Positions 18,095 to 27,592 of a DNA stretch of 64,000 nt are shown here, piece by piece. The stretch is from Pseudobdellovibrio sp031428275 (GTDB taxonomy: Bacteria; Bdellovibrionota; Bdellovibrionia; Bdellovibrionales; Bdellovibrionaceae), in the NCBI GenBank assembly GCA_031428275.1, contig JANPPC010000041.1, positions 83,716-147,715 on the forward strand, written 5' to 3'. The position numbers and the translations under genes are program-made. Positions within the stretch are counted from its first letter, which is position 1, and every line of letters begins with the position of its first letter. A model generated the notes under the pieces. That model made no database searches, was not told where the DNA came from, and saw only the letters and a list, made by a program, of their open reading frames with translations.

Positions 18095-18129
18095 AAAAGA
18101 GCTTACAGAAATGTGAGCTCTTTTTTTTT
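18095..18129 (+). terminator. Strong intrinsic terminator, probably bidirectional
   Basis: Stem AAGAGCTTACA / TGTGAGCTCTT closes a GAAA loop and is followed by nine T on the plus strand. On the minus strand the same stem is followed by TTTTAATT, so it can also end the convergent TonB-like gene, whose stop is at 18168. Confidence 0.9.
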
Positions 18130-18167
18130 AACTGTGTTGATATTTTGTGATTCTAACAACGAAATGA

Positions 18168-19370
18168 TTACTGAGTTGAGCCATAACGACGTAAAGCCGT
18201 TGGAATTTCTTGAACTCCACCTTTAAGGTCCCATTTAAACGGAATTTTAACCCAGCCTTGTTGCCCCGGATAGAATTTCCATTTTTTAAGTGCAGATAAA
18301 GTTTTTCCGTCTAAATTTCTGTGGCCAGTTGATTGAACCAATCGAAATTGCGAAGGCTCGCCGGCTTTTGAAATGAAAGCATAAAAAATAACGCTGCCAT
18401 TCTGACGACGTAGGCGTTCTTCTGTTGAATACTGTGGTTTCGGGTTACCAGGAATTTGACGAAGTTGCTCGAGCGAGCGTACGCCGTTGGGTTCGCCTGC
18501 GTTGGCTGTACTGGCTTTATCGGCACCGACATCGCCGTTACCGCGACCCTCTGATACTGAGTTAGCACCCGAGCCTTGGTTTGCAGCCGCTGCGGCTTGA
18601 GCTTCGCGGGCTGCTTTTTCTGCAGCGGTTCTTTCAGTCGCTTTCATCTGCGCCAGAGTTGCGGCGTTCTTTGAGCGGGTTGCTTTGAGCGCGTCTTCCA
18701 TTGCTTTGGCTTTCGCGGAATTGTCATCGACTAAGGCCTGAAGTGCAGCGTCTTTTTCGTCGGCGACTAGTTTTGCTTCGGCATCCAGTTCAGCTTGTTG
18801 GGCTTGTATCGCGGCCGCATTCGACTTATCGATATTTTTAAATTCATTTTCAAATTCGTTATCTCCAAGATTGCCAACCTGTGCGGCTTCAACTCCGTCC
18901 ATATCTAGTTCAGGCGCGGCAATATCTTCTAAAGTTTCGGGAACGCCGACCCGGGAAACCGCACTTTTTGCGACCTCTGCGTGTCCTTGACTGACGTGGC
19001 TCTTTACTTGAGCCGCTTTAGCTTTTGAAGATTTCATTTTTTGAACGGGCCCTGCGACGACCAAATCTTCTTCGGCCTCAATCGGAGCGCTTGGTGCCGC
19101 ATCCAAAACGGGTTGGGAACCACTGGTGGCGGCAACTTTTGCACCTTGCGGCGCCGTTAAGGTTTTCATTGGTAAAACAACCGGCGTTTCTGCAGATACT
19201 AACTCAATCGTTACGACTTCTTTTTGCAAGTCTTGCATTTCGGGGGCTACGACAAACAAACTTCCGACCACCAGGGCAAAATGCATGGCAATCGATAAAC
19301 CAAAATACTTGCCAGAGTCCTCGCTGTTTGAATGCGCAGATAAATTTAGTAAATCGTAGTTCGTAGACAT
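18168..19370 (-). CDS. TonB-like energy-transduction protein (AgmX/TonB C-terminal domain)
   Basis: About 400 residues, from the ATG at 19370 preceded by TGAGGTGCC. A cytoplasmic segment of about 25 residues leads to one membrane helix (IAMHFALVVGSLFVVA). Then comes a long Ala/Lys/Glu-rich periplasmic spacer, helical around residues 190-270. The C-terminal 85 residues form a TonB box-binding domain (GSVIFYAFISKAGEPSQFRLVQSTGH... LKKWKFYP). TonB couples the proton gradient to outer-membrane receptors. No exbB/exbD is adjacent, so a gliding or transport role as in AgmX is also possible. Confidence 0.82.
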   Translation of the reverse strand: MSTNYDLLNLSAHSNSEDSGKYFGLSIAMHFALVVGSLFVVAPEMQDLQKEVVTIELVSAETPVVLPMKTLTAPQGAKVAATSGSQPVLDAAPSAPIEAEEDLVVAGPVQKMKSSKAKAAQVKSHVSQGHAEVAKSAVSRVGVPETLEDIAAPELDMDGVEAAQVGNLGDNEFENEFKNIDKSNAAAIQAQQAELDAEAKLVADEKDAALQALVDDNSAKAKAMEDALKATRSKNAATLAQMKATERTAAEKAAREAQAAAAANQGSGANSVSEGRGNGDVGADKASTANAGEPNGVRSLEQLRQIPGNPKPQYSTEERLRRQNGSVIFYAFISKAGEPSQFRLVQSTGHRNLDGKTLSALKKWKFYPGQQGWVKIPFKWDLKGGVQEIPTALRRYGSTQ

Positions 19371-19511
19371 AGGCACCTCAGAGTATATTGACTATACAAA
19401 TTGGGGGCCGTACCAAAGACATTTGGCTTTATCTGAGCCACTGTATTCATGAAAAAATTACGTGGCTGTCTGGTCAATTGGCGCAGTGGTGGGCTGAGGG
19501 CTTTTTTGAAA

Positions 19512-20624
19512 TTACTCGTCTAGCAAGCCTTCGGGCATGAGCCCCTTGGCAATGCATTCGGCTAAATAGCGATGCTCTTCGCAGCCAATAACCAACATAG
19601 CTTCATCGATCGGACGAGGGTCTGGAGAAAGAATTTTCAATTTTTTTACTGCAAGTATTCTTGCGTGGCTTTGTTCTAGCTCTGATTTTTTTAACTGACC
19701 TTGCGCGACGGCTTCGATTAAGCCATCAATTGCGATAGGCGGAGAGGTTGGCTCATTACAGTAAAGTAATAAATCAGCCCCAGCTTGCATAGCTAAAACC
19801 GGAATTTGGGCCTTATCGTAATGCTTCGCCATCGCTTTCATATCAAGATCATCAGTTATTACTAAACCGCGATACTTCAATTCATCACGTAATATTTTTT
19901 TTAAAAATACTTCAGACAATGTAACCGGAAAATTTGGATCTACGTTTTTAAATAAAATGTGAGCCGACATAACCATATCTACTCGGCTACGCAAAGCTTT
20001 CCTGAATGGAACAAGCTCAACTTCGTTTAAGCGTTGTAAGCTTGCTTCTTCGACTGGTAGCTCTTCGTGCGAATCAATGATTGTGTGACCGTGGCCCGGG
20101 AAATGTTTTGCACAAGAAAGAATTCCTGATTTGATGTATCCGCGAACTAGGGCTGAGGCCATTTTTTCTACTTGATGTGGGTCTGAACTAACGGCGCGGT
20201 CACCGATGACCGTATTTTTGGGGTTCGTGAAGACGTCTACGCACGGAGCAAAATCTAAATTGATTCCGACGGCCATCATTTCGGCGCCCATACTTTGGGT
20301 GAATTTAAAGGCGACGGTCGGAGCATCAAGATCACCGATCTTTTTTAATGGTGGCCAAGCGGTGAACGGGGCTTTCAACCGCATCACGCGACCGCCCTCC
20401 ATATCAATGCCGATAAACAAGGGGGCGCGATCTTTCATGCTATGACGTAAAGATTGAATTTCGGCGCACAGATCTCTGATCTGTTCAGGATGAATACAGT
20501 TACGCGCAAATAGTACGATTCCCGCAATATTGTTTTCAACAATAAACTTTTTTTCGTCGATCGTTAACGTGGCGCCAGAAACACCGATCAGCATATGTTG
20601 GCCTAATAATTCACGAATGCTCAT
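19512..20624 (-). CDS. nagZ: Beta-N-acetylhexosaminidase, GH3 family (NagZ)
   Basis: Cleaves GlcNAc from the anhydroMurNAc-peptides released during wall turnover. Family motifs are LFIGIDMEGGRVMRLK near residue 70, KHFPGHGHTIIDSHEELP near residue 170 (catalytic His/Asp loop) and ITDDLDMKAMAKH near residue 250 (Asp nucleophile). 370 residues, no signal peptide, so cytoplasmic. AGGAT precedes the ATG. It follows an exported-protein gene by 31 bp. With the MurU and AmgK genes at 27.6-29.6 kb it makes a muramic-acid salvage set. Confidence 0.92.
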   Translation of the reverse strand: MSIRELLGQHMLIGVSGATLTIDEKKFIVENNIAGIVLFARNCIHPEQIRDLCAEIQSLRHSMKDRAPLFIGIDMEGGRVMRLKAPFTAWPPLKKIGDLDAPTVAFKFTQSMGAEMMAVGINLDFAPCVDVFTNPKNTVIGDRAVSSDPHQVEKMASALVRGYIKSGILSCAKHFPGHGHTIIDSHEELPVEEASLQRLNEVELVPFRKALRSRVDMVMSAHILFKNVDPNFPVTLSEVFLKKILRDELKYRGLVITDDLDMKAMAKHYDKAQIPVLAMQAGADLLLYCNEPTSPPIAIDGLIEAVAQGQLKKSELEQSHARILAVKKLKILSPDPRPIDEAMLVIGCEEHRYLAECIAKGLMPEGLLDE

Positions 20625-20655
20625 AGAAATCCTTTAGCGTAGCTATCTGAATAAA

Positions 20656-21435
20656 CTACTTCGATTGATAGACGTTAACTTTTCCGGCAGGTATGTCGCC
20701 GAATATTCTTTCTAAAGTGCCGGCGGCCACTTTGATGCCCTCAAGAGCTTCAGCGTTCGATTTTACTAACTCTGTTTCGATGCTGGTCGATTTTGTAATT
20801 GCCGAAACAACTTCGCCGCGTGAGGTAACTAAGTTTTCGTATTCAGAGCCCGCAAAAGAGTTTGTGATTTTTAGAAGCTGTAAAGTACCTTGCGTAACCA
20901 TTTTCTTATCAACAATAGCTGTACCTTGCATCAAGGCGGGGCCCTCTTCGGTGACAGCAAAGAAATCAAATTTCGAATCTGTTTTCAAACCATCTTTACT
21001 TTTCAACATGAGGTAGTACAAAGCAGAAGATAAGAACGCATCTTTTTTAGTAAGGGTTTCATTAATTTTAATCTTTTTACCGTTCTCGACAGCTTCGCCA
21101 GTCATCTTTCCGTTTTTGAAAGAAACTTCAATTGTCTTAGTGGTTGATTTACCTTCGGCGGCCAGATAACTAATTTTTAAAGGTTTCAAATCGACATCAG
21201 ATGTTGCTTGGTACGACTCGGTCATATCGAAGCCGTTTTTTCCTAAACGAATAAAACTTGTACTTTTAAACTGTTTTGATTTTGTATCCATCTCGTGGCG
21301 AAGCACCATAAAACCAATGTGTTTTTTAAATTGAGTCACTTTATAATAACCCTCGAATAAAACCTCTGCCTTTAAATTCACAGAAATACTAATTAAAAAG
21401 GCGATGACTAGGATTGGACGAATTGATTGAAACAT
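20656..21435 (-). CDS. Exported protein of unknown function
   Basis: 259 residues with a signal peptide (MFQSIRPILVIAFLISISVNLKA) and a good ribosome site (GAGGTAAAAA). The mature part is beta-rich (VLFEGYYKVTQFKKHIGFMV, SKQFKSTSFIRLG, ITNSFAGSEYENLVTSRGEV). The pattern resembles periplasmic proteins that describe a modified substrate, such as DUF3108-type folds, but this is only an impression. Probably in one transcript with nagZ. A divergent gene starts 150 bp away. Confidence 0.65.
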   Translation of the reverse strand: MFQSIRPILVIAFLISISVNLKAEVLFEGYYKVTQFKKHIGFMVLRHEMDTKSKQFKSTSFIRLGKNGFDMTESYQATSDVDLKPLKISYLAAEGKSTTKTIEVSFKNGKMTGEAVENGKKIKINETLTKKDAFLSSALYYLMLKSKDGLKTDSKFDFFAVTEEGPALMQGTAIVDKKMVTQGTLQLLKITNSFAGSEYENLVTSRGEVVSAITKSTSIETELVKSNAEALEGIKVAAGTLERIFGDIPAGKVNVYQSK

Positions 21436-21585
21436 TTTTTACCTCGGTGATCATTCAAGTTTAGACAGGTCAGATGGTTAAATCAAAGGTAAATCAAGGG
21501 GGTTTGTCTCAACTTAAGTCGTGCTAGAATGAAAAAGTCCCGCTAATCAGAACGATCTGTTGTTTGCTACCGAAATCTTATTAAA

Positions 21586-23964
21586 ATGATGGTGGGAATG
21601 AACAAAGCTACCAAGACCACAAAAAAATTTGTACTGTCGCGCAAAAACCAAAAAGGCCAAGTCGCCATTTTTGTCGCGTTGATTTTTCAGGTCGTATTTG
21701 TTTTCTTCGCTTTGTTAATTAACGTGGGCTTACTCGTTCATCACAAAATTAATTTACAACAGTCTACTGATTTAGCGGCCTACTACGGCGCGATGAAGCA
21801 AGCCGAAATGATGAACGCCGTTTCACACGTTAATTTTCAAATTCGACAGTCGTGGAAGCTGCTGACTTGGCGATACCGAATTCTGGGCACGTTTGGTTTT
21901 CAGAAAGATCGCCGTGATGGCAACAGTCAAAATTTTCCGTTTGATTCAAGTTCTGGAAACTTTCTTTACAATGCAGAAGATAACACAACATGCAGCTCGC
22001 CGCCGTATGTCGCCGGAAAAGGTATTCAAGATTTTCCGTTTTTTTGCGTTGGTCATGGTGGGTTTTTAGGCTGGCCTAATCTATCTGATACCACATGCCA
22101 AGTCAGTTGTAATAATTTTGATGGCGCCAGGGGTATTAACGCGATTCCACCTATCGGCGGAGTCAACACAGGCTTTAACGGTGTTGGCGGTCCGCAGATT
22201 GATGCGCAAATTAGATCTGTAAATAATATAAATGCTGATCTATGTACGAACCTTTCAAAATTCGGCTCAACGATCTTCGCACGTTTTTTAAATTCGTATA
22301 TTATTGAGGCTTCACAACGTAAAGAAACCATCGAAATGCTGGCTAGTAATTTGTCGACTCAAGCCGAAACTCAAGTTGATTTAGATGGCGGAAAAGTACT
22401 AGATGGGGTTAAAAAAACGTTAAAAAATAACTTAACCGAGGCTAATTCTGCGTCGCTTGAAAATGTTCAGGCCGTGAACGGTTTAAGTCAGGGAGAGTGC
22501 GGCTACGAATCCGGTGACCCGCGTAATAGCAGAAAAGAATTCTTAAAAAAAGTCGAATTTGAATTTATCAATTATTTTATTCATCACTGCACCACAATCC
22601 CGGGAACCCCTGGCAGAAGTGAGTATCGCCCGCAAGGACTGTATGGAGTAAACGGCGAAGTGCAGAGTTTATTTAATCTTGACCCAGTTATTAAGGGTTA
22701 CTTAGAAGATGTATTCAACGCAAATCATAAGCATATCATTGGCTTCGAAAAAAACCCAAATTGTGTAGAGTACTATGCTGTCAAAGCAAGTGCGACTCCA
22801 AAAATTCCATTTTTACCTATTGAAGCCGTTAAGCTAAATGCCGTTTCTGTTTTTAAACCCTTCGGTGGATCTATCGGCCCACGTTATGGAAAAGGCTGGG
22901 CCGCTGGTGATTCAAAATCAACATATGACGAAATGCAGGATAGTTCTAAAGTTGATCAGGTTCTTCCTTACAGACAAAACCCAACGGCTAGCATTGCGAC
23001 AAGTTTAGTGCGCGGCTCTAGACAGTTACTTAATTTTTCATTATTTGTAGGGGATAAAAATGGAGTGGCAGATCCGCGCTACGTTGCCGCCTATCATTCG
23101 ATGCTGGCCAAAAGAGATTTGCCTACAGGGGTTAGTTTTTATACGAACGAGCAAAATAGTCTTCAGAAACTTTATCCGGGTACCTCATGGCCTGCATATG
23201 ATAACTGGGCAAGGATAGAGTCTTTTGCAAATCCCGCGTCTTATGATTCGCTAGCCGCCGTTGGCACGGGAACTCGCGCGCTTGAAATAACCGCGGTCGC
23301 GCCAAATCAATTTGATTTAACGTACTACTCGATTGACCCTGATTTTTATAACAATTATTTCGTAAAACTTTATAGAAATTTTGACACCATAAAATCAGCA
23401 GCCGGTGGGCGTGGCCCCGCCAGCCGAGACTCTTTACGACCCGATTTTGGAAACATAATAGATTCGAGTATTGTGGGTCAGGTAAATCAACCGGCAGGAT
23501 CGGCACTTTTTAGATCTACGTTTTCGGTGAAAGATCAAATTTTTCTAAAGAATAAAATTTTCGAAGCCCAGCCCGTTTCGCTGGGCAACCGCCGCCCCGA
23601 AAAGTATGCAGATCACTTTCCTTATTTAGCAAATACACAGGGAAGCTTACTGACAGGTTGGACTTTCAGCAGCTTTTCGAATTTCAACGACTTTCCGGAA
23701 AGCTTTGATGATGGCAAAACAATGCCTTTCGCTAAATGCCGAGACGCATGGAATAATACTGAAGGTTTAATAACGGCAGAACAGAATTTTCTTAACCCCA
23801 AAGTAAATGGCGAACAGTTTCCGCCTACTCCGGGTAACTGCGTAACGGGTGGTCGAACAGGTTACTCAGTCAAAATGGTAAGTCCGGGCATGGTTAGCGG
23901 TAGCCCGCCTGAGGGATCAGAGCCAATATTAAATCCATTGCAATCGGGCTTCTTAGATTTTTAA
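21586..23964 (+). CDS. TadE/TadG-like Flp-pilus-type exported protein
   Basis: 792 residues. The N-terminus (KNQKGQVAIFVALIFQVVFV, then NLQQSTDLAAYYGAMKQAEM) is the type found in TadE/TadG pseudopilins and Flp-associated proteins: a QxGQ-like signature before one long hydrophobic helix. The rest, about 720 residues, is extracellular or periplasmic and unlike any domain I know; it has many Cys and aromatic residues. The start may be the ATG at 21586 or the one at 21598. It is followed by two exported, low-complexity proteins in the same direction. No tadA, rcpA or other secretion ATPase is in the window. Confidence 0.7.
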   Translation: MMVGMNKATKTTKKFVLSRKNQKGQVAIFVALIFQVVFVFFALLINVGLLVHHKINLQQSTDLAAYYGAMKQAEMMNAVSHVNFQIRQSWKLLTWRYRILGTFGFQKDRRDGNSQNFPFDSSSGNFLYNAEDNTTCSSPPYVAGKGIQDFPFFCVGHGGFLGWPNLSDTTCQVSCNNFDGARGINAIPPIGGVNTGFNGVGGPQIDAQIRSVNNINADLCTNLSKFGSTIFARFLNSYIIEASQRKETIEMLASNLSTQAETQVDLDGGKVLDGVKKTLKNNLTEANSASLENVQAVNGLSQGECGYESGDPRNSRKEFLKKVEFEFINYFIHHCTTIPGTPGRSEYRPQGLYGVNGEVQSLFNLDPVIKGYLEDVFNANHKHIIGFEKNPNCVEYYAVKASATPKIPFLPIEAVKLNAVSVFKPFGGSIGPRYGKGWAAGDSKSTYDEMQDSSKVDQVLPYRQNPTASIATSLVRGSRQLLNFSLFVGDKNGVADPRYVAAYHSMLAKRDLPTGVSFYTNEQNSLQKLYPGTSWPAYDNWARIESFANPASYDSLAAVGTGTRALEITAVAPNQFDLTYYSIDPDFYNNYFVKLYRNFDTIKSAAGGRGPASRDSLRPDFGNIIDSSIVGQVNQPAGSALFRSTFSVKDQIFLKNKIFEAQPVSLGNRRPEKYADHFPYLANTQGSLLTGWTFSSFSNFNDFPESFDDGKTMPFAKCRDAWNNTEGLITAEQNFLNPKVNGEQFPPTPGNCVTGGRTGYSVKMVSPGMVSGSPPEGSEPILNPLQSGFLDF

Positions 23965-24050
23965 AAATCATGTTTCAACTTGAGACATCTTGTTCAAATA
24001 CGTTCAAGTTTTCTAGACGTAAGACCGATTCGTATACATCGGGGGAAACC

Positions 24051-26225
24051 GTGCGTATAAATTGTATCATCCTATTAGGATTGTTTTCGTCGTCGTTTGC
24101 AGTCGCAGAGACGACAGTTCAATACACCAGTTGCGTAGATGTTACGATGGTTAATGTACTAACTGATTTACAGAAATCTTTTATTCAAACTTCTTCAAAT
24201 CCTGAAAATGAAAAACTAAAGCTATACACACAATTTTATTCAGCCAAATATTCAACGACTAAAGCTGCGTGTCAACAGCAAGCTGTAAATCAACAAGCAA
24301 ACGATCGCGCCGCCGCGGCACAGGCTTTTCAAACTGCGAAAGCAAATGGAAGTACTTCTGGTGGTTCAGCCACATCAACCGATACAATGGCGGCAGTTAA
24401 TGCAGGCTTAGGCGCTTACGTAGCTCTGAAAGATAAGCTGGGCCCAACTAAACCAAAAGCTACGCAACCGGTGGGCTCAACGTCTTCGCCAACTTCATCG
24501 CCCATTTCGCCGTCTTCTGTTTGGTCGAATGTTGATTCGAAGCCAGCTATTTCAAATTCAAACTCTATAGATAATCCGAGCGCTATTGTGAGCGATGGCA
24601 CTCCAACAAATTCAGTTAATAACATAAGCTCTAGCGAAAGCGACGGAATCGCGAAAAATGGAGTTAATAAACCAAGTGCCGAAATTCAGGATTCAAGCGA
24701 GGTAGCGAGTTTGCAATCACCAGACCCAAGCGCAAAACCCCTAAATTTAAAATCAGAACTTGATGCAAAGGCCAACGCCGTCGGAACGGATATTCCACAG
24801 GCAGGGTCTGAAGCAACAAAAGTTGCAAATTCACCAGATTCTATAGACAGCGTCAAAGCTGAATCGACTGCAATTACAGAAGCAGCCCAAGCCCAAGATG
24901 CTGTTATGAGGAAAAAGCTGGAAACAGCGCAATCAAGTGCAGAGTCGATTCGTTACCACACGGCGACTAAAGAAGAATTCAGAACTTTATTAACCGAACT
25001 AAGTACTTATTTAAAAACGGGAAAGCCTACTTGCGTGAAGGCCGCCGAAAAAGCAGATATGCTGTGTCTTGAAAGCCCAGGCGTTAGCAATATTAAAACA
25101 ATGATGGATGTCGCTGGTCCAGTAATCGCAACGATTAATGCCGCTTCAAAATCGTGTTCTACATTGAACAAGCTTACTTCTTTAGCGGGCACTGGAATGA
25201 CTGTTGCCAGAGGGGTTTGTGTTGCTTCAAAGTTTATGTGCGACACATCGTGCGCGACCTCGGTTAAATCAATCACATCAATGCAGGCTCAATTTAAAAA
25301 ACTACAATCACAGTTTAATGTTGAATCTAGAAATCTGGCAACAGGCTGTAGCGTGCCGAAGCCAGATCCAACTTGTCCGGATCAGAAAATTGAAATGAGC
25401 AATCTGGTTACGGCAATTAATACTTTTTCATCAGCCTTACCGCCAGAGGCAGCACCATCGCCAGGAACTTCAAAATTTTTAGCAGAAAAATGCAGTGGTT
25501 ACGCAAAAGAAGTCGCTCAGATGGGCATTAGTATTTTAGGATTGGCGAAAGCCAGCAGTAATGCGGCCGATTGTGAAAAAAAACTATCAACATCTGCCGC
25601 AGGTTCGGTTGTGACCACTCAAGAATATTGCTCAACGCCAGCGAATGCTTCAACAGATACGTGCAAATGCCAAAGAGATTCAACAGCTACGGGTTGCGCT
25701 AATGCCTTAGCCTCGAATGTAAATAATATAAATGACGGTCAAGGTAGTAATATTAAAACAAGCGCGGGAGTTAATGGGTTTGCTACGGGAAATGTTCCGG
25801 TTACGCCAGATTCTGCATTAAAAGGTTTATCTGCTACGAATACAAATCCTGCTTTGGCTGCCGTAAATCGTTCGGGCGGTAAATGGGGAACGTCTGGCGC
25901 GGGCGGAAGTAGTGCTGCGGGTTCTCATGCGGGAAGTGGATCTGCGGCTTCGGCATCCACTGAAACTGCAAAAGCTGATAAGAAAGAACCTAAGAAATGG
26001 GACTTTGGTAGCTTCTTTTCATCAAGTAGTGGTGGTTCATCAACGGGTGGTAAGAATTCTTTAAATGGTAACGGTCTAGGTGAAAAAAAGATGGAATCAC
26101 TTAATCGTAAGATAGCCTCAGAACAATTTGCTGCCGAAGTGTCGCCAGCATCAGGTAAATCTAACTGGGAAAAAGTTAAACGCATGTACCTTTTAAAAGA
26201 AGCTTCTTTGATAAGTGGTAAGTAA
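24051..26225 (+). CDS. Large exported low-complexity protein
   Basis: I choose the GTG at 24051, preceded by GGGGGA, which gives a signal peptide (starting MRINCIILLGLFSSSFAVAE) and about 724 residues. Residues 130-300 are rich in Ser, Asn, Pro and Ala. A central region (residues 310-540) has about a dozen Cys and helical predictions. The C-terminal third is Gly/Ser-rich (GGSSAAGSHAGSGSAASAS). No known domain. The gene lies 86 bp after the TadG-like gene and 14 bp before another exported protein, so the three are likely one operon. Confidence 0.68.
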   Translation: MRINCIILLGLFSSSFAVAETTVQYTSCVDVTMVNVLTDLQKSFIQTSSNPENEKLKLYTQFYSAKYSTTKAACQQQAVNQQANDRAAAAQAFQTAKANGSTSGGSATSTDTMAAVNAGLGAYVALKDKLGPTKPKATQPVGSTSSPTSSPISPSSVWSNVDSKPAISNSNSIDNPSAIVSDGTPTNSVNNISSSESDGIAKNGVNKPSAEIQDSSEVASLQSPDPSAKPLNLKSELDAKANAVGTDIPQAGSEATKVANSPDSIDSVKAESTAITEAAQAQDAVMRKKLETAQSSAESIRYHTATKEEFRTLLTELSTYLKTGKPTCVKAAEKADMLCLESPGVSNIKTMMDVAGPVIATINAASKSCSTLNKLTSLAGTGMTVARGVCVASKFMCDTSCATSVKSITSMQAQFKKLQSQFNVESRNLATGCSVPKPDPTCPDQKIEMSNLVTAINTFSSALPPEAAPSPGTSKFLAEKCSGYAKEVAQMGISILGLAKASSNAADCEKKLSTSAAGSVVTTQEYCSTPANASTDTCKCQRDSTATGCANALASNVNNINDGQGSNIKTSAGVNGFATGNVPVTPDSALKGLSATNTNPALAAVNRSGGKWGTSGAGGSSAAGSHAGSGSAASASTETAKADKKEPKKWDFGSFFSSSSGGSSTGGKNSLNGNGLGEKKMESLNRKIASEQFAAEVSPASGKSNWEKVKRMYLLKEASLISGK

Positions 26226-26239
26226 TTTTGGAGGTTAGA

Positions 26240-27592
26240 ATGAGCAGCCTATTTAAAATGTTCTTAGCAACAACATTCGCTAGCTTTTCGGTTCATGCTG
26301 TTGAGCCAGCACCGGCGGTTCCAACGTGCAGTCGTGAAACAGAATCAACTGACGTAAACGGAGTTGTAACAAAGTATCCACATTACTCATGTATCCAGCA
26401 GTGGAATGTTTATAATACTGTGCAAGCTAACTATAAAGTGGCAATTGCAAACGGAAAACAATCAAACTATGCCGGTTTAGTTGAACCGACCAAGCCTGCA
26501 GATAAAAATTGTTCAAGCACTTCAGATGGTCAAACCAATCTTGCCTATCAGGCCTGCGTAATGGAAGAACAGCGTCAATTGCTAGCCTACAACGAACAAA
26601 AAGTTCGTTATGATTTGCAAAAACAGCAATTAGACCAAGCAGCCGCTCTAAAAGCAGATATTGATGCAAGAAATGCAGCCTCTGCTTCTGCAGGCTATGC
26701 GGCAGCCAGTGAACAAAATCAGAAAGGCTCGGCAGTTTATCAAATAGCATCATCTGCCGCAGGTGTAGCCGGTGGTCATTTCTTGATGAGAGCAATGGGT
26801 TGTACGGGCACCTGTAACCCTCAGCCAGACTACGTGAAAGCGGCCGTCGCATTCGGTATCATGGGTATTGCACTGTCGCAGTCGGGTCGTATGGATCAAT
26901 CAGGATATGCGGCTTGCCAATCTGGAAATGCGACTTCATCGAGCCAAGTTAGTTGCGGAACTGCACCCATTGCCGATATTGGTAATCCGTATGATCCTTC
27001 GAATCCGAATAATATTTTAAGCCAAATCGGTAGCGACGGTAAATGTTTACCAACGGCTCCGGCTGACTGTGCGAACAAAGTAAGTTCGGCAGCAGGCTTA
27101 GCGGGATTAAAAATTTCAGATGTTAAAGGCGTCAATGCTTTTGCCGGCGACAAATTAAAAATTGCTGCCGATGGAACGGTCACTTTTCCCAATGGAAAGA
27201 AAACGACTTTGTCTGACCTCATGACCCAAGAGGGAATGGTTAAAGCTGGTCTATCTGCACAAGATGCGGCGGCCTTAATAAAACAGTTCGGAATTAATTC
27301 GGGTACGATAGCCGGCTTAGATGCGAAGAAAGAATTAAAAGATGCCAATACAGAGAAGCCATCTTCGTTAGACTTCGGTGATTCGGGTGGCACCTCATCA
27401 ATTCAAAATAGCGCAAATAAATTAAACGGAAATGCCAACGCAGATAAAAATGCGAAACGGGCTCCAACTTCAGAAGGTCTTACACGTAGCTTTAATGGTG
27501 AAAGCATCGGGGCGGCGGGTGATGATATTTTTAGTATGATGAATCGCCGTTATAAATTGAAAACCGCACAAGACACTTTTATTGGTCAGTAA
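26240..27592 (+). CDS. Exported protein of unknown function, third gene of the TadG-like operon
   Basis: The ATG at 26240 has GGAGG at good spacing, giving 450 residues with signal peptide MSSLFKMFLATTFASFSVHA. The mature protein has a hydrophobic glycine-rich stretch in the middle (ASSAAGVAGGHFLMRAMG and AVAFGIMGIALSQ) that could insert into a membrane, plus several Cys. A segment near residue 300 (GDKLKIAADGTVTFPNGKKT) looks like a beta-rich unit also seen in exported bacterial proteins. Its end overlaps by 7 nt, tail to tail, the convergent nucleotidyltransferase gene. Confidence 0.66.
   Translation: MSSLFKMFLATTFASFSVHAVEPAPAVPTCSRETESTDVNGVVTKYPHYSCIQQWNVYNTVQANYKVAIANGKQSNYAGLVEPTKPADKNCSSTSDGQTNLAYQACVMEEQRQLLAYNEQKVRYDLQKQQLDQAAALKADIDARNAASASAGYAAASEQNQKGSAVYQIASSAAGVAGGHFLMRAMGCTGTCNPQPDYVKAAVAFGIMGIALSQSGRMDQSGYAACQSGNATSSSQVSCGTAPIADIGNPYDPSNPNNILSQIGSDGKCLPTAPADCANKVSSAAGLAGLKISDVKGVNAFAGDKLKIAADGTVTFPNGKKTTLSDLMTQEGMVKAGLSAQDAAALIKQFGINSGTIAGLDAKKELKDANTEKPSSLDFGDSGGTSSIQNSANKLNGNANADKNAKRAPTSEGLTRSFNGESIGAAGDDIFSMMNRRYKLKTAQDTFIGQ

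Noticed and set aside
19431..19505. Imperfect long inverted repeat (CCACTG / CAGTGG) followed by T-run between the TonB-like gene and nagZ
   Set aside because: The loop is about 40 nt and the T-run is on the strand without a gene; too weak to call a terminator.
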